A stretch of 57,362 nt of DNA from Paenibacillus bovis (GCA_007679095.1 VEFU01000026.1:1-57362), one strand, 5' to 3'. Shown: positions 33,546-44,126, numbered from the stretch's first letter. Translations and numbers: made by a program. The notes: generated by a model from the sequence alone, not told the origin.

Positions 33546-34175
33546 GTGAGAAATGTACTATTTATTGTTTTATGTTTAATTATACTGTCTGCATGTACTC
33601 AGAATAATGCTGACTCACAAAACGAAAATAAAAATTCAAATAATAATGTTCCTAATTCGGAGTTTATGCCTAAAGGTGTTTCCGTTAGAGATAGTCATTT
33701 AAACACCGATACAACTAAGGCATCAGATGAAGAAAGAGCTCAACACTTAGCAAATCTAGCTGCAAGTGTCCCTAATGTAAATGATGCTACAGCTGTCGTG
33801 TTAGGAAATATCGCCGTTGTTGGTATCGATATTGATGGAAATGTGGAGAGGTCCCAAGTAGGTACTATTAAATATTCTGTGGCTGAAAGTTTAAAACATG
33901 ATCCACATGGTGCAGGAGCTGTTGTTGTAGCAGATCCTGATATTAACGCAAGATTGAAGGAAATAAGTGAAGATATTAAAAACGGCAAACCTATCCAAGG
34001 ACTTATGAATGAATTGGCAGACATAGTTGGTAGAGTTATTCCTGATATTCCAATACAGGAAAAAGGTAAAAATCCTGAGGATTCAATGGATAATCAAAAA
34101 CAAGACCTGAATAATACGAAGGAGAATAAATTAGAAAAAGAACAAGAGGAGCATTCTAGCGGAAATAATATTTAG
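33546..34175 (+). CDS. ylaJ: YhcN/YlaJ family sporulation lipoprotein
   Basis: A 209-aa lipoprotein: signal peptide with lipobox L-S-A-C (Cys near 17), Asn/Ser-rich linker, then the YhcN/YlaJ domain (about 55-160) with the family run A-V-V-L-G-N-I-A-V-V-G-I-D-I-D and H-D-P-H-G-A-G-A-V-V-V-A-D-P-D. The tail is highly charged. Family members sit in the inner spore membrane and affect germination. GTG at 33546 lies seven bases after AGGAGGT; the TTG at 33540 is too close. Confidence 0.9.
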   Translation: MRNVLFIVLCLIILSACTQNNADSQNENKNSNNNVPNSEFMPKGVSVRDSHLNTDTTKASDEERAQHLANLAASVPNVNDATAVVLGNIAVVGIDIDGNVERSQVGTIKYSVAESLKHDPHGAGAVVVADPDINARLKEISEDIKNGKPIQGLMNELADIVGRVIPDIPIQEKGKNPEDSMDNQKQDLNNTKENKLEKEQEEHSSGNNI

Positions 34176-34238
34176 TTTTCACAATCTTTCATGATATACT
34201 TGGATAATAATATTGCATTTTATCCAGGAGTGTATGAT

Positions 34239-34439
34239 ATGAAAGTACAATGTGTCATATGCGATGGTCAATCTCAGCTTGATGATGATTTGCCACTCGC
34301 TAAGAAATTGCGTAACCGACCAATTCATACGTATATGTGCCATGATTGTTATGAAAGAATTAAAATAAAAACCGAAGCACGCCTTGCTAGCGGTAACTTC
34401 CACTTATATCAATATGACACAAAAAACAATGAATTCTAA
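34239..34439 (+). CDS. ylaI: YlaI, small zinc-finger protein (DUF2197)
   Basis: A 66-aa protein with a treble-clef-like zinc site: C-V-I-C at residues 5-8 and C-H-D-C near 35-38. It belongs to the YlaI/DUF2197 family of Bacillaceae; the role is unknown. ATG at 34239 follows AGGAGT. It lies 63 bases after ylaJ and probably shares its transcript. Confidence 0.87.
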   Translation: MKVQCVICDGQSQLDDDLPLAKKLRNRPIHTYMCHDCYERIKIKTEARLASGNFHLYQYDTKNNEF

Positions 34440-34521
34440 ACAAAAAGTGCTTCTGTCGATTTCATTTACAATATTAATAAAAAAATCGAAAGAAGCTGAA
34501 ACATAAGTATGTAGATAGAAC

Positions 34522-34570
34522 AAAAAGCCAAACTATTGCTTGAATTAATCACAAGCTAGTTTGGCTTTTA
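34522..34570. terminator. Hairpin terminator after ylaI
   Basis: AAAAGCCAAACTA pairs with TAGTTTGGCTTTT with inner GCTTG/CAAGC pairing. A very similar arm (AAGCCAAACTAT) forms the hairpin at 55029-55077. Confidence 0.75.
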
Positions 34571-34679
34571 GCGTTTAAATTACTAGTGTAAAATTCGAGT
34601 CAATTGTTTTTGCGCTTAACAGCGTGGTGTATTTTCACAACGAGTTAATTGCACTTACATATACCTAGTCTCTTTCTTA

Positions 34680-35039
34680 TTAAATAGCACCAGATTTTCT
34701 TTCACGATGGAGTCTAATTTTATAAATGATTAAGATTAATGCAGCAACCATTAACCCTTCTGTAATTGGCAAAAAGATCGCTAAAAAGGTTAAAAATAAG
34801 CATCCCGCTATTAAAAAGGTATATATGATAGCTGATTTCAAAAGAGGTAGTTTTTTCGCAAACCCTAGTTTATATACTACAATAGTTAACGCGGTTATCG
34901 TAATCCATAGTAACCAATTTGATATACTTGGACTATCTGTAAGTAGATAATAAAAACGCAAGGTTGGTGAAAAACTATCAATTGCCTTTTGATCACTTAC
35001 TGCTCCAATCAGGAAAGGGATATTTATCATGAGGTTCAT
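34680..35039 (-). CDS. ylaH: YlaH-like membrane protein
   Basis: A 119-aa protein with three membrane segments (about 40-58, 66-88 and 90-110), matching YlaH: V-V-Y-K-L-G-F-A-K-K-L-P-L-L-K near the middle and L-P-I-T-E-G-L-M-V-A-A-L-I-L-I-I-Y-K-I-R-L-H at the end. ATG at 35039 is preferred (AGAGGGGG upstream); the frame extends to 35090 but that start lies in the typA terminator. ATG at 35030 is the other choice. The function is unknown. Confidence 0.82.
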   Translation of the reverse strand: MNLMINIPFLIGAVSDQKAIDSFSPTLRFYYLLTDSPSISNWLLWITITALTIVVYKLGFAKKLPLLKSAIIYTFLIAGCLFLTFLAIFLPITEGLMVAALILIIYKIRLHRERKSGAI

Positions 35040-35064
35040 TCCTGTAATTGCCCCCTCTACTAAT

Positions 35065-35104
35065 ACTAAAAAAATACTCGAACCTAACAATTAGGTCCGA
35101 GTAT
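35065..35104 (-). terminator. Terminator between typA and ylaH
   Basis: ACTCGGACCTA pairs with TAGGTTCGAGT around ATTG/TT, followed by ATTTTTTT on the minus strand. Confidence 0.85.
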
Positions 35105-35138
35105 ATCATAACATATAAGCAGGATATTGCTTCAACTA

Positions 35139-36977
35139 TTACTCAACTTCTTGTAATTTTTTCTTCTTTGCTGCCTTTTCTCGTTCATTTTTGTCTAATA
35201 TTTGTTTACGTAACCTGATGGATTGCGGAGTTACTTCACAATATTCATCGTCATTTAAATATTCTAAAGCCTCTTCTAATGACATAATTCTTGGTTTTTT
35301 AATAACAGTTGTTTGATCTTTTGTTGCTGAACGAACATTTGTTGCATGTTTCGTTTTTGTTATGTTAACTGTAATATCATTTTCCCGAGTGTGTTCCCCA
35401 ACAATCATACCCTCATATATTTCGGTACCAGGCTCCACAAATATAGTACCTCGGTCTTCTACCTGTAAGATTCCATATGAGGTAGATTTTCCTGTTTCCA
35501 TAGAAACAAGAACACCTTGTCTTCTTCCGCCAACTTTACCTTTTTGTAATGGTTGATAACTGTCAAATGTATGGTTCAAAATTCCATACCCTCTTGTAAT
35601 CGACATAAATTCTGTCGTATAACCAATCAAACCACGAGCTGGAATATTAAATATTAATCGGACTTGGCCATTACCATTGTTAATCATATCTAACATTTCA
35701 CCTTTACGTGTACCAAGTGATTCAATCACACTTCCAGTATGTTCTTCAGGAATATCTATTTGCACACGTTCAACAGGCTCACATTTTACTCCGTCAATTT
35801 CTTTCACAATAACTTGCGGTTTCGAAACTTGAAGTTCAAATCCTTCTCTTCTCATATTTTCAATAAGAATAGATAAATGTAACTCACCACGGCCTGAAAC
35901 AATCCAAGCATCAGGGGAATCCGTATTTTCAACGCGAAGACTCACATCAGTTTCAAGTTGGCTTCTGAGACGTTCTTCCACTTTACGTGAAGTAATAAAC
36001 TTCCCTTCTCTACCTGCAAATGGACTATTGTTTACTAAAAATGTCATTTGTAATGTTGGTTCATCAATACGTAGAATTGGTAATGGTTCTTGATGTTCTA
36101 CCGGACAAATCGTATCACCGACATCAATACTTTCCATCCCAGAAACTGCAATTAGATCTCCTGCTGAAGCTTCTTGAATCTCTACCCGTTTTAAACCAAA
36201 AAAACCAAACATTTTAGTAACACGAAATTGCTTTGAAGTACCGTCTTGTTTTAATACGACAACTTGTTGTCCAACCTTCATGCTACCACGAAAAATTCTT
36301 CCAATTCCAATTCGACCAACAAAATCATTATAATCGAGTAACGAAACTTGGAATTGTAATGGTTCTTCTTTATTATCAATAGGTGCAGGAATATTTTCAA
36401 TAATTGTTTCGTAAAGTACTTCCATATTTTCATCCTGGGAACTTGGATCTTTACTAGCAGTTCCTTGAATACCAGAAGCGTATATAACAGGGAATTCTAA
36501 TTGTTCATCATTGGCATCTAATTCAATAAATAATTCAAGAACTTCATCTACTACCTCTTCAGGTCTAGCGAAATCACGATCAATTTTATTTACAACAACA
36601 ATTGGTGTTAAGTTTTGTTCAAGTGCTTTTTTTAGCACAAAACGAGTTTGTGGCATACATCCTTCATAAGCATCCACAATTAGTAATACGCCGTCCACCA
36701 TTCTTAAAATACGTTCTACTTCTCCACCAAAGTCAGCGTGTCCTGGTGTATCCAAGATATTTATTTTAGTATCTTTATATTGAATGGCAGTATTTTTCGC
36801 CAAAATTGTAATACCACGTTCTCTTTCAATATCATTGGAATCCATTGCCCGTTCTGCAACTTGTTCATTTGTACGAAATGTTCCTGATTGTCGTAATAGT
36901 TGGTCAACCATTGTCGTTTTTCCATGGTCAACGTGTGCAATTATGGCAATATTACGGATATCTTCTCTAAGTTTCAA
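35139..36977 (-). CDS. typA: Ribosome-associated GTPase TypA/BipA
   Basis: A 612-aa translational GTPase of the EF-G type, involved in ribosome assembly and stress or cold adaptation. The G1 motif A-H-V-D-H-G-K-T is at 14-21, R-G-I-T near 58-61, D-T-P-G-H, N-K-I-D, then domain II, EF-G-like III and V domains and a basic C-terminus. TTG at 36977 is the probable start: GGAGG is eight bases upstream and the product begins (M)KLREDIRN like B. subtilis (612 aa). The ATG at 36992 overlaps this SD. Confidence 0.96.
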   Translation of the reverse strand: MKLREDIRNIAIIAHVDHGKTTMVDQLLRQSGTFRTNEQVAERAMDSNDIERERGITILAKNTAIQYKDTKINILDTPGHADFGGEVERILRMVDGVLLIVDAYEGCMPQTRFVLKKALEQNLTPIVVVNKIDRDFARPEEVVDEVLELFIELDANDEQLEFPVIYASGIQGTASKDPSSQDENMEVLYETIIENIPAPIDNKEEPLQFQVSLLDYNDFVGRIGIGRIFRGSMKVGQQVVVLKQDGTSKQFRVTKMFGFFGLKRVEIQEASAGDLIAVSGMESIDVGDTICPVEHQEPLPILRIDEPTLQMTFLVNNSPFAGREGKFITSRKVEERLRSQLETDVSLRVENTDSPDAWIVSGRGELHLSILIENMRREGFELQVSKPQVIVKEIDGVKCEPVERVQIDIPEEHTGSVIESLGTRKGEMLDMINNGNGQVRLIFNIPARGLIGYTTEFMSITRGYGILNHTFDSYQPLQKGKVGGRRQGVLVSMETGKSTSYGILQVEDRGTIFVEPGTEIYEGMIVGEHTRENDITVNITKTKHATNVRSATKDQTTVIKKPRIMSLEEALEYLNDDEYCEVTPQSIRLRKQILDKNEREKAAKKKKLQEVE

Positions 36978-37081
36978 GTTTTTTTCCTCCATTAATTGGG
37001 ATTAACTGAAGTATTATATCATATACAGTAGAAGATTTGTATTATTTTTTGTACAATAGTATTACACGAGGGGGTAATGTC

Positions 37082-37264
37082 ATGCAAAATATTCAGTGGA
37101 ACTTTCTAGCATTAGCCATTTTAGCTGTTGCATCAATTATAGGAATCGGCGTTTTCTTAGGAAGAGGAAGTTTATTAGGAATTGGAATTTGCTTCATACT
37201 GTTCATTGCAATCATGGGAACTGGATTTACATGGAAAAGAAACCTACGTAATAAAGAAAATTAA
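37082..37264 (+). CDS. ylaF: YlaF family small membrane protein (DUF5325)
   Basis: A 60-aa protein with two membrane segments (about 7-26 and 30-49) and a basic tail, matching YlaF/DUF5325 by size and by place divergent from typA. ATG at 37082 follows GAGGGGG; the open frame extends upstream to 37037 without an SD. The function is unknown. Confidence 0.8.
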   Translation: MQNIQWNFLALAILAVASIIGIGVFLGRGSLLGIGICFILFIAIMGTGFTWKRNLRNKEN

Positions 37265-37267
37265 TAT

Positions 37268-37309
37268 AAAAAAATAGGCTCACCATAATTTGGCGCCTAT
37301 TTTTTTATG
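37268..37309. terminator. Bidirectional terminator ylaF / suhB
   Basis: AAAAATAGGC pairs with GCCTATTTTT across a 19-base loop. The suhB stop lies inside it. Confidence 0.8.
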
Positions 37310-38091
37310 TATGATTTAAATATTTGTTCATGTAGCCCTGATGATGTAACGAGTACTGGGCTTTTTTCTAATAAATTTAATGCTTTTCCATCCAAATCAG
37401 TAACAATGCCACCGAGTTCTTCAATGATGATCTTCCCACCCGCAAAATCCCAAGGAGCGAGACGCATACTAATATAAGCATCTAAACGACCTGTTGCAAC
37501 ATAGGAAAACTCTAATGCAGCAGATCCGTATGAACGTGTCCCTCGTACATCCTTTACGAGTTCGATTAAGGCTTCCCCTTTATTCGTATCTTTATTCTCA
37601 ATGAGCCATGTAGCACTTATTCCAACAATAGCTTCATGTATAGGGACATCCTTTATTGGAGGAATTTTCACTTCATTACAATGAACACCTTCCCCCTTTT
37701 TACCATAATATAATTCATTATGTACGACATCATATAAATAACCGAGCTGTCCAACTCCATCTTCATAAATACCAATAGAGATGAAGAAATTTCTTTTTTG
37801 GTGCACGAAATTCATCGTTCCATCAATTGGATCGATTATCCAAACTACACCATCAAGCTGTTCGATCTCATGTCCGATACTCTCTTCTCCAAGTATTTCA
37901 TGACTTGGAAATTGATTTCGAATATTAGTAACAAAGAAATTTTCAATTTCTTCATCCATATTCGTAACTAAATCATTTGCATCCGACTTTGTAGTAATTG
38001 TTAAAGTACTTTCAAATGAAGCAATAATCTTTGATCTAGCTTCCTGTAACCATTCTTTTGCAAACTTGTCTATCTTATTCCAATCAGTCAA
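37297..38091 (-). CDS. suhB: Inositol monophosphatase family protein (SuhB/YktC)
   Basis: A 264-aa Mg-dependent phosphatase of the IMPase family: E-E in G-E-E-S (around 69-70), D-P-I-D-G-T-M-N-F (87-95) and W-D-F-A-G-G near 212 give all metal ligands. In the phylum such proteins hydrolyse inositol phosphates or NADP. TTG at 38091 with AAAGGAT upstream gives (M)TDW, like B. subtilis YktC (265 aa); the frame extends to 38196 without support. It is downstream of ykzI but separated by a terminator. Confidence 0.92.
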   Translation of the reverse strand: MTDWNKIDKFAKEWLQEARSKIIASFESTLTITTKSDANDLVTNMDEEIENFFVTNIRNQFPSHEILGEESIGHEIEQLDGVVWIIDPIDGTMNFVHQKRNFFISIGIYEDGVGQLGYLYDVVHNELYYGKKGEGVHCNEVKIPPIKDVPIHEAIVGISATWLIENKDTNKGEALIELVKDVRGTRSYGSAALEFSYVATGRLDAYISMRLAPWDFAGGKIIIEELGGIVTDLDGKALNLLEKSPVLVTSSGLHEQIFKSYIKK

Positions 38092-38234
38092 TATAATCAA
38101 TCCTTTCAAGATAGAAAACCGAGAGTGTTTGTAAAATCTAATAAAGTTTAGCAGGTTGGATATTGTTGATTTACACATACAGTGCATATTTCTCAAGTTG
38201 AAGAAAAGTAGTGATGAAATTTTCTCTCGAATAG

Positions 38235-38278
38235 CAAAAAACGAACTTCCTTTATATATAATACATCAGGAAGTTCGC
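38235..38278 (-). terminator. Terminator after ykzI
   Basis: ACGAACTTCCT pairs with AGGAAGTTCG, followed by TTTTTTG on the minus strand. Confidence 0.85.
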
Positions 38279-38318
38279 TTTATCATACTATCAGGAAAAA
38301 AATCACCCAATTTACGAT

Positions 38319-38513
38319 TCAAAATGCTTCTAGTTTTATTAGTTCTTCACGCAGTCTTTCCAGTTTGCGTTTTGTTTTTAATTGTAGATCTTCATCATTT
38401 TCCTGAAGTGCCTCATAAAGAACAGCTAATTCATAATTTAACTCTAAACGGAGTACCGCAAGCCTTTGTCTATCTAAGTTTTTCTTCCGATATGCATTCA
38501 CTACTTGTTTCAT
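38319..38513 (-). CDS. ykzI: Small conserved protein, probably YkzI
   Basis: A 64-aa charged helical protein (R-K-K-N-L-D-R-Q-R-L-A-V-L-R-L-E-L-N-Y-E-L-A-V-L-Y-E-A). The name is from length and from place beside suhB (yktC) and yktA. ATG at 38513 has GGGGTG upstream. No function is known. yktB, found between yktA and ykzI in B. subtilis, is missing. Confidence 0.7.
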   Translation of the reverse strand: MKQVVNAYRKKNLDRQRLAVLRLELNYELAVLYEALQENDEDLQLKTKRKLERLREELIKLEAF

Positions 38514-38722
38514 GGAAAAACACCCCTTCCGAAATTGATTAACGACCATTCATCTTTCGGGAATTACTTAATATATTCTATGTTACCGGTACTATTGCCG
38601 TAACAAAATTGTGTGTTTACCTATGTAGTGTACTAGCTATTGGGTGATATTTATTATTTCTGTTATTATTTTGTACCCAATTTTTCTCTCCAATAAACTT
38701 TTCTTATGAATTTCGACTATTC

Positions 38723-38998
38723 TTACTTACTCATCTTTATTTTATCCATTTGGTCTGAGCTTTTCGCCTGTTGGATTGTTCTATAGGCAGAATATCCACT
38801 TTCCTCTTCAAACTCATTACAAATATTTCTTTCATCTGCTTTCCCTGGAACAATCACCTTAAATTTCCGATATGCTTCCATAAGTTCTTCTTTTTTAATC
38901 CCTTTTTCATACGCAGCCTCTATAGCGTGAAAAAAAGCTACCACATCCAAAATTTCTTCTTTTGTCCAGTCGATTGAGAATGGATAACGATATTCCAT
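38723..38998 (-). CDS. yktA: UPF0223 family protein YktA
   Basis: A 91-aa helical protein of UPF0223: Y-R-Y-P-F-S-I-D-W-T-K-E-E-I at the start, then F-H-A-I-E-A-A-Y-E-K-G, F-K-V-I-V-P-G-K-A-D-E and E-E-S-G-Y-S-A-Y-R-T. The start at 38998 is chosen with GGGGG eight bases upstream; ATG at 39013 is too near its own SD. The function is unknown. Confidence 0.9.
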   Translation of the reverse strand: MEYRYPFSIDWTKEEILDVVAFFHAIEAAYEKGIKKEELMEAYRKFKVIVPGKADERNICNEFEEESGYSAYRTIQQAKSSDQMDKIKMSK

Positions 38999-39078
38999 TT
39001 TTTGTGCCCCCATTTCCCCTTCTTTGTATTATTGTTGGTAATCTCAAACTATCATATACCAAAAAAAACATAAATTAT

Positions 39079-39933
39079 TTATTGTATATTCGGAGTTTGG
39101 ATTAACTTCGGATCCACAGGTTCGTATCCTTTTTCACGTAATCCTGTAACAATACTCTCTAACCCCTCAGCAGTCCATTTACGATCATGCATGAGTAAGT
39201 TCGATCCATTCGCTAATAAGGGAGTATTAACCATAATATCCGCAATCGCTTCTTTTGTCATATATTGTTTATCCCAATCATAACCAAATGACCAGTTCAT
39301 TAAAAGCATATTCTCATCTGCAGCTATTTGTTGACTTACTTCGGTATTAACCCCAAATGGTGCTCTAAAAAACTTCGGCCTTTCACCTGTAATTTTTTCA
39401 ACCATATCATTTACTGAAATAATTTCCTCTTTCTGTTCTTCCGCACTTATTTCTTTTAGATTAGGATGTGTTGCTGTATGATTACCGATTACAAACCCTA
39501 AATCATAAATTTCCTTTAATATTTGTTGTTTTTCAGGCGTTTGTATAAAATGACCATTCACAAAAAATATTGCTGGAGCATCCAACTCCTTAAGTGTTTT
39601 CGCCATTTCTAACGAATATTTATCCGGTGCATCATCAATTGTAAGTAACACTACTTTTGGATTCGCATCATCGATTGGGACGATGGAATAAATTTCATTC
39701 ATTTTATATTGTGGTTCCTTCGTAATCACATCATTTTGTTCTTCCACTTCATCAGATATAGAATCTGATTCATCCACTTCACTATCTTCCTCATTTTGTT
39801 CTTCTAAGTTTATATTCTCGTTTTTGTCATTTACATTATCTTTCGTCTCATCTATTGATGATTCTTTTTCTGTAGAACAAGCACCAAGAAATATTACGAC
39901 CAAAACAAGTAATATATATAAAGACTTCTTCAT
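39079..39933 (-). CDS. Polysaccharide deacetylase-like lipoprotein
   Basis: A 284-aa lipoprotein: signal peptide with lipobox L-G-A-C (Cys19), an acidic Glu/Asp/Asn-rich linker (about 20-75), then a NodB-homology domain (about 90-280). Motifs are T-I-D-D-A-P (normally T-F-D-D-G-P), H-T-A-T-H-P with both metal histidines, R-A-P-F-G, W in N-W-S-F-G-Y-D-W, and L-L-M-H-D. Metal ligands seem intact, but the first motif is unusual, so the substrate (peptidoglycan or other glycan) and even activity are uncertain. An AAAGGAGAGG SD precedes the ATG. Confidence 0.85.
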   Translation of the reverse strand: MKKSLYILLVLVVIFLGACSTEKESSIDETKDNVNDKNENINLEEQNEEDSEVDESDSISDEVEEQNDVITKEPQYKMNEIYSIVPIDDANPKVVLLTIDDAPDKYSLEMAKTLKELDAPAIFFVNGHFIQTPEKQQILKEIYDLGFVIGNHTATHPNLKEISAEEQKEEIISVNDMVEKITGERPKFFRAPFGVNTEVSQQIAADENMLLMNWSFGYDWDKQYMTKEAIADIMVNTPLLANGSNLLMHDRKWTAEGLESIVTGLREKGYEPVDPKLIQTPNIQ

Positions 39934-39992
39934 ATTTACCTCTCCTTTATACCGAATTTTCCACTTCCATTTTACTCTATCTTCTATAAACT

Positions 39993-40268
39993 TTAGAAGA
40001 GGATTTCTAACCTATTTAACGTATCTAGTATGAAATAAACGATACCGTATGCTCCCAAACTCGTTATCGTAACAATGATTGAAATTCTATTCGATTCCAC
40101 TATTTTTCTCGAAGTAAGAAATGCTAGATAAAGAAAAACTATAAATAGCACCAATTTATAAATGAAGTGATCCTTTCCAGATAACCACTCAGCAACTGTA
40201 TACCCACACCAGAAAAATGTTTGGATTAGCATGGCAACATATTTTTTCAACATGGACCGCAACACCAT
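39993..40268 (-). CDS. Small membrane protein of unknown function
   Basis: A 91-aa protein with three hydrophobic segments (about 10-27, 33-51 and 62-82) separated by short basic loops; no family recognised. It may start at ATG 40268 or the following GTG/TTG codons; the AGGAAAAG SD is close to all. It stands between pdhD and the deacetylase-like gene, facing away from the pdhD terminator. Confidence 0.55.
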   Translation of the reverse strand: MVLRSMLKKYVAMLIQTFFWCGYTVAEWLSGKDHFIYKLVLFIVFLYLAFLTSRKIVESNRISIIVTITSLGAYGIVYFILDTLNRLEILF

Positions 40269-40340
40269 CTTTTCCTAAATAGATTATTACTCTGATAATA
40301 TGCGGGACAATTTATAGAATAAACCTTTACTTGTCTATAA

Positions 40341-40390
40341 AATAAAAAGGTTGTTTCAGCACAACAAAATGTGCTGACAACAACCTTTTA
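40341..40390 (-). terminator. Terminator of the pdh operon
   Basis: AAAAGGTTGTT pairs with AACAACCTTTT with inner AGCACA/TGTGCT, followed by TTATTTT on the minus strand. Confidence 0.88.
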
Positions 40391-40403
40391 TATATATTCA
40401 CTA

Positions 40404-41813
40404 TTACATAATATGGATTGGAGTTCCTAAAGCAACTTCCGCTGCTTCCATCGTAATTTCACCTAAAGTAGGGTGAGCATGGATTGTTAAAGCAATATCT
40501 TCAGCTGTCATTCCCGCTTCAATTGCTAGACCAATCTCAGCGATCATATCAGATGCACTTGCACCAGCAATTTGACCACCAATGATTACTCCATCTTCTT
40601 TACGAGTCACAAGCTTTAAGAATCCATCTGTGTTGTTTAAAGCGAGAGCACGGCCATTAGCTGCAAATGGGAACTTAGCAGCAACAACTTCTAACCCTTC
40701 TTCTTTTGCTTGTTTTTCAGTATAACCAACAGTCGCAAGCTCTGGTTCAGAGAATACAACAGCAGGTATTCCTAAATAATCAATTTCAGAAGGCTCACCA
40801 GCAATAGCTTCGGCTGCAATTTTAGCTTCATAAGATGCTTTATGAGCAAGTTGAGGTCCTGGAACAATATCACCGATTGCATAGATATTCGGTACATTTG
40901 TACGACATTGTTGATCGACTTCAATTACACCACGATCTGTCATCTTAATGCCAACTTGTTCAAGGCCTATTTCGTCTGTATTTGGACGACGACCAACCGT
41001 TACTAGGACATAATCAGCTTCAATTGTTTTCTCTTCTCCATTTGCTTCATACGTTACAACTACACTGTCTTCTTTTTCTTCTGCGCCTTTTGCCATTGCA
41101 CTTGTAACAATTTCTGCGCCTTTATTTTTCAAGTTCTTCACAACAACAGAAGTCATTTGTTTTTCAAATGCACCAGCAAATAATTCACTGCTACCTTCAA
41201 GAATGGTAATTTCAGTTCCGAAGTTAGCATATGCAGTTCCAAGTTCTACTCCGATAACTCCACCACCAATAATCACTAATTTCTTAGGGATTTCAGGTAA
41301 GTTTAATGCACCTGTTGAATTGATGATGCGCTTTGAGTATTTAAATGATGGTATTTCAATAGGACGGGATCCAGTTGCAATAATCGCATGCTTGAAAGTA
41401 TATGTTTGTGCAGATGATTCATCCATTACGCGTAATGTATTTTCATCCACAAAATATGCTTCACCTTTAACGATGTCAACTTTATTACCTTTTAATAAAC
41501 CACCAACACCTGATGTAAGTTTGTTTACAACTTGACCTTTCCATTCTTGTACTTTAGAAAAATCAACTGATACATTATCAGCAGTAATACCAATATTATC
41601 AGAGTGTTTAGCTGTTTCATAACGATGACTAGCAGTAATCAGTGCTTTTGATGGAATACAACCAACATTTAGACATACGCCACCCAAATCAGCTTTTTCT
41701 ACAATCGTTACTTTTTGGCCAAGTTGTGCTGCACGAATTGCAGCTACATACCCGCCTGGTCCTGCTCCAATGACAATTGTATCTGTTTCGATCGGAAAAT
41801 CCCCTACTACCAT
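40404..41813 (-). CDS. pdhD: Dihydrolipoyl dehydrogenase (E3)
   Basis: A 469-aa FAD enzyme that reoxidises dihydrolipoyl-E2 with NAD+. FAD-binding G-A-G-P-G-G is at 16-21, redox disulfide C47/C52 in [12 protein letters not shown]-binding G-G-G-V-I-G-V-E near 185, and catalytic H-P-T-L-G-E near 447. GGAGG inside the last pdhC codons is the SD, nine bases before ATG. It is the last gene of pdhABCD and probably serves other 2-oxoacid dehydrogenases too. Confidence 0.97.
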   Translation of the reverse strand: MVVGDFPIETDTIVIGAGPGGYVAAIRAAQLGQKVTIVEKADLGGVCLNVGCIPSKALITASHRYETAKHSDNIGITADNVSVDFSKVQEWKGQVVNKLTSGVGGLLKGNKVDIVKGEAYFVDENTLRVMDESSAQTYTFKHAIIATGSRPIEIPSFKYSKRIINSTGALNLPEIPKKLVIIGGGVIGVELGTAYANFGTEITILEGSSELFAGAFEKQMTSVVVKNLKNKGAEIVTSAMAKGAEEKEDSVVVTYEANGEEKTIEADYVLVTVGRRPNTDEIGLEQVGIKMTDRGVIEVDQQCRTNVPNIYAIGDIVPGPQLAHKASYEAKIAAEAIAGEPSEIDYLGIPAVVFSEPELATVGYTEKQAKEEGLEVVAAKFPFAANGRALALNNTDGFLKLVTRKEDGVIIGGQIAGASASDMIAEIGLAIEAGMTAEDIALTIHAHPTLGEITMEAAEVALGTPIHIM

Positions 41814-41817
41814 TATT

Positions 41818-43101
41818 TTACGCCTCCATTAATAAAAGTTCAGGATCACTTAGTAGTCGTTTAATTTGGTTAAGTGCATTTTGAGCAGTTGCGCCATCAA
41901 TTGCACGGTGGTCAAAGCTTAGTGATAGAGCTAATACTCTAGCTGCAACTATTTCTCCATTTTTAACAACTGGTTTTTCTGCAATTCTACCAATACCTAA
42001 GATAGCGACTTCTGGATGGTTGATAACTGGAGTGAACCATTGACCTCCTGCAGAACCAATATTAGAAATTGTGCAAGACGCACCTTTCATTTCATTTGGA
42101 GCAAGTTTTCCATCACGTGCTTTAGCAGCAAGTTCATTAATTTCATTTGAAATAGCAAATACAGATTTTTGATCCGCATTCTTAACAACTGGAACTAGGA
42201 GACCTTTTTCCGTATCAGCCGCGATTCCGATATTGTAATAATGCTTTTGTACGATTTCATCTGTTTTGTCGTCAATTTCAGTGTTCAGAACAGGATACTC
42301 ACGTAATGCACTTACAAGAGCTTTCACTACATAAGGTAAGAATGTTAATTTAATACCTTTTTCAGCAGCAATATCTTTGAATTTCTTACGGTGATCCCAA
42401 AGTTTAGATACATCAACTTCATCCATTAATGTAACATGTGGTGCAGTATGTTTGGAATTTACCATCGCTTTAGCAATAGCTTTACGGATTCCACTCATCT
42501 TCTCACGTGTTTCTGGGAAATTACCTTCTGGAATTGCAGGTTTCGCTGCAGCAGTAGTAGTTTCAGCTTTTGGTTCTTCAACAGTCTCTGCTGTAGCTGC
42601 TGCAGGTTGTCCACCAGATACAAATGTATCAACATCTTCTTTTAAGATACGGCCGTTTTTACCTGATCCAGTAACCTTTTGAATATCTACACCTTTTTCA
42701 CGTGCATATTTACGAACAGATGGCATTGCAATAACACGTGTGTTAGGATCTGCAGCTTCTTCACTTGCACTAACAGCTTCTTTAGTAGCTGGAGCTTCCG
42801 CTTCTTGTGCAGGTTGTTCTGGTTCCTCTCCAGAGTCCCCTTTGAATTGAAGATCTTCATATCCGGGAGCATCAAATTTAATTAGTACGTCACCAACAGT
42901 AGCAGTTGCACCTTCTTCAACTAATATTTCCAAGACAGTACCTGCTACTGGAGAAGGAAGTTCTACTACAGCTTTATCATTTTGCACTTCACATAGAACA
43001 TCATCTTCTTCTACTTTATCTCCTGGTTTAATAAACCATTTTACGATATCGCCTTCGTGGATACCTTCACCGATATCTGGCATTTTAAATTGAAATGACA
43101 T
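41818..43101 (-). CDS. pdhC: Pyruvate dehydrogenase E2, dihydrolipoamide acetyltransferase
   Basis: The 427-aa core of the PDH complex. It has one lipoyl domain (about 2-78, lipoyl-lysine K43 in N-D-K-A-V-V), an Ala/Glu/Pro-rich linker, an E3/E1-binding domain (about 125-165), a second Ala/Thr-rich linker, and a catalytic domain (about 200-427) with S-F-D-H-R-A-I-D-G. The SD is AGGAGGT. It is 44 bases after pdhB and four before pdhD. Confidence 0.97.
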   Translation of the reverse strand: MSFQFKMPDIGEGIHEGDIVKWFIKPGDKVEEDDVLCEVQNDKAVVELPSPVAGTVLEILVEEGATATVGDVLIKFDAPGYEDLQFKGDSGEEPEQPAQEAEAPATKEAVSASEEAADPNTRVIAMPSVRKYAREKGVDIQKVTGSGKNGRILKEDVDTFVSGGQPAAATAETVEEPKAETTTAAAKPAIPEGNFPETREKMSGIRKAIAKAMVNSKHTAPHVTLMDEVDVSKLWDHRKKFKDIAAEKGIKLTFLPYVVKALVSALREYPVLNTEIDDKTDEIVQKHYYNIGIAADTEKGLLVPVVKNADQKSVFAISNEINELAAKARDGKLAPNEMKGASCTISNIGSAGGQWFTPVINHPEVAILGIGRIAEKPVVKNGEIVAARVLALSLSFDHRAIDGATAQNALNQIKRLLSDPELLLMEA

Positions 43102-43145
43102 TGATTTTCAACCTCCTGTTTATTCATAATCGAATTCTTGGTGTC

Positions 43146-44123
43146 TTAATATTCTAGTACTTTTTTAGCAGTTTCGATGATATCTTTGTGATTTGGTAAC
43201 CACACAGGTTCTGCTTGAGAGAATGGATATACAGTATCAGGTGCTGCTACACGTAACACAGGTGCTTCTAAGCTTAAGATAGCTCTGTCATTAATCTCAG
43301 CAACAACATTTGCTGCAATTCCTGCTTGTTTTTGTGCTTCTTGGACAACGATAGCTCGATTTGTTTTTTCAACAGAAGCAATGATTGTTTCGATATCTAG
43401 TGGGCTAACAGTACGTAAGTCAATTACTTCTACTGAATAACCTTCTTTTTCTAATTCTTCCGCAGCTTTAAGAGAATCATGAACCATTGCACCATAAGTA
43501 ACGATAGATAGGTCAGAACCTTCTCTTTTCACTTCTGCTTTACCTAATGGAATTGTGTATTCCTCTTCAGGTACTTCTTGACGGAATGAACGATAAAGTT
43601 TCATATGTTCTAAAAAGATAACTGGATCATTATCACGAATCGCAGAGATCAATAGACCTTTTGCATCATAAGGTGTTGAAGGAATAACAACTTTCAAACC
43701 AGGTTGCTGTGCCATCAGACCTTCTAAACTGTCCGCATGCATTTCTGGTGTATGAACACCACCGCCAAATGGTGAACGAATTGTAATTGGAGCATGATAT
43801 GTTCCACCTGAACGATATCTCCAACGAGCCATTTGTCCACTAATGGAGTCCATTACTTCATATACAAAGCCAAAGAATTGAATTTCCGGAACAGGGCGGT
43901 ACCCTTGTGTAGTCAATCCAATAGCCAATCCGCCGATGCCTGATTCGGCAAGAGGTGTATCAAAAACACGATCTTCGCCAAATTCTTTCTGAAGACCCTC
44001 TGTAGCACGGAAAACCCCTCCGTTTACGCCAACGTCTTCACCAAAAACTAAAACATTTTCATCGTTGCGCAATTCAGTGCGAAGCGCATCCGTGATAGCT
44101 TGAATCATAGTCATTTGCGCCAT
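43146..44123 (-). CDS. pdhB: Pyruvate dehydrogenase E1 beta subunit
   Basis: The 325-aa beta subunit that with PdhA binds thiamine diphosphate and decarboxylates pyruvate. Seen are [13 protein letters not shown] near 26-38, the glutamate activating ThDP in [13 protein letters not shown], and the C-terminal V-Q-E-A-Q-K. Its ATG lies three bases after the pdhA stop, with AAGGAG inside pdhA as SD. Confidence 0.97.
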   Translation of the reverse strand: MAQMTMIQAITDALRTELRNDENVLVFGEDVGVNGGVFRATEGLQKEFGEDRVFDTPLAESGIGGLAIGLTTQGYRPVPEIQFFGFVYEVMDSISGQMARWRYRSGGTYHAPITIRSPFGGGVHTPEMHADSLEGLMAQQPGLKVVIPSTPYDAKGLLISAIRDNDPVIFLEHMKLYRSFRQEVPEEEYTIPLGKAEVKREGSDLSIVTYGAMVHDSLKAAEELEKEGYSVEVIDLRTVSPLDIETIIASVEKTNRAIVVQEAQKQAGIAANVVAEINDRAILSLEAPVLRVAAPDTVYPFSQAEPVWLPNHKDIIETAKKVLEY

Positions 44124-44126
44124 GGC

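Noticed and set aside
38580-38604. TGTTAC...GTAACA inverted repeat upstream of ykzI as an operator
   Set aside because: The half-sites are short and 13 bases apart in AT-rich DNA, with no promoter recognised.
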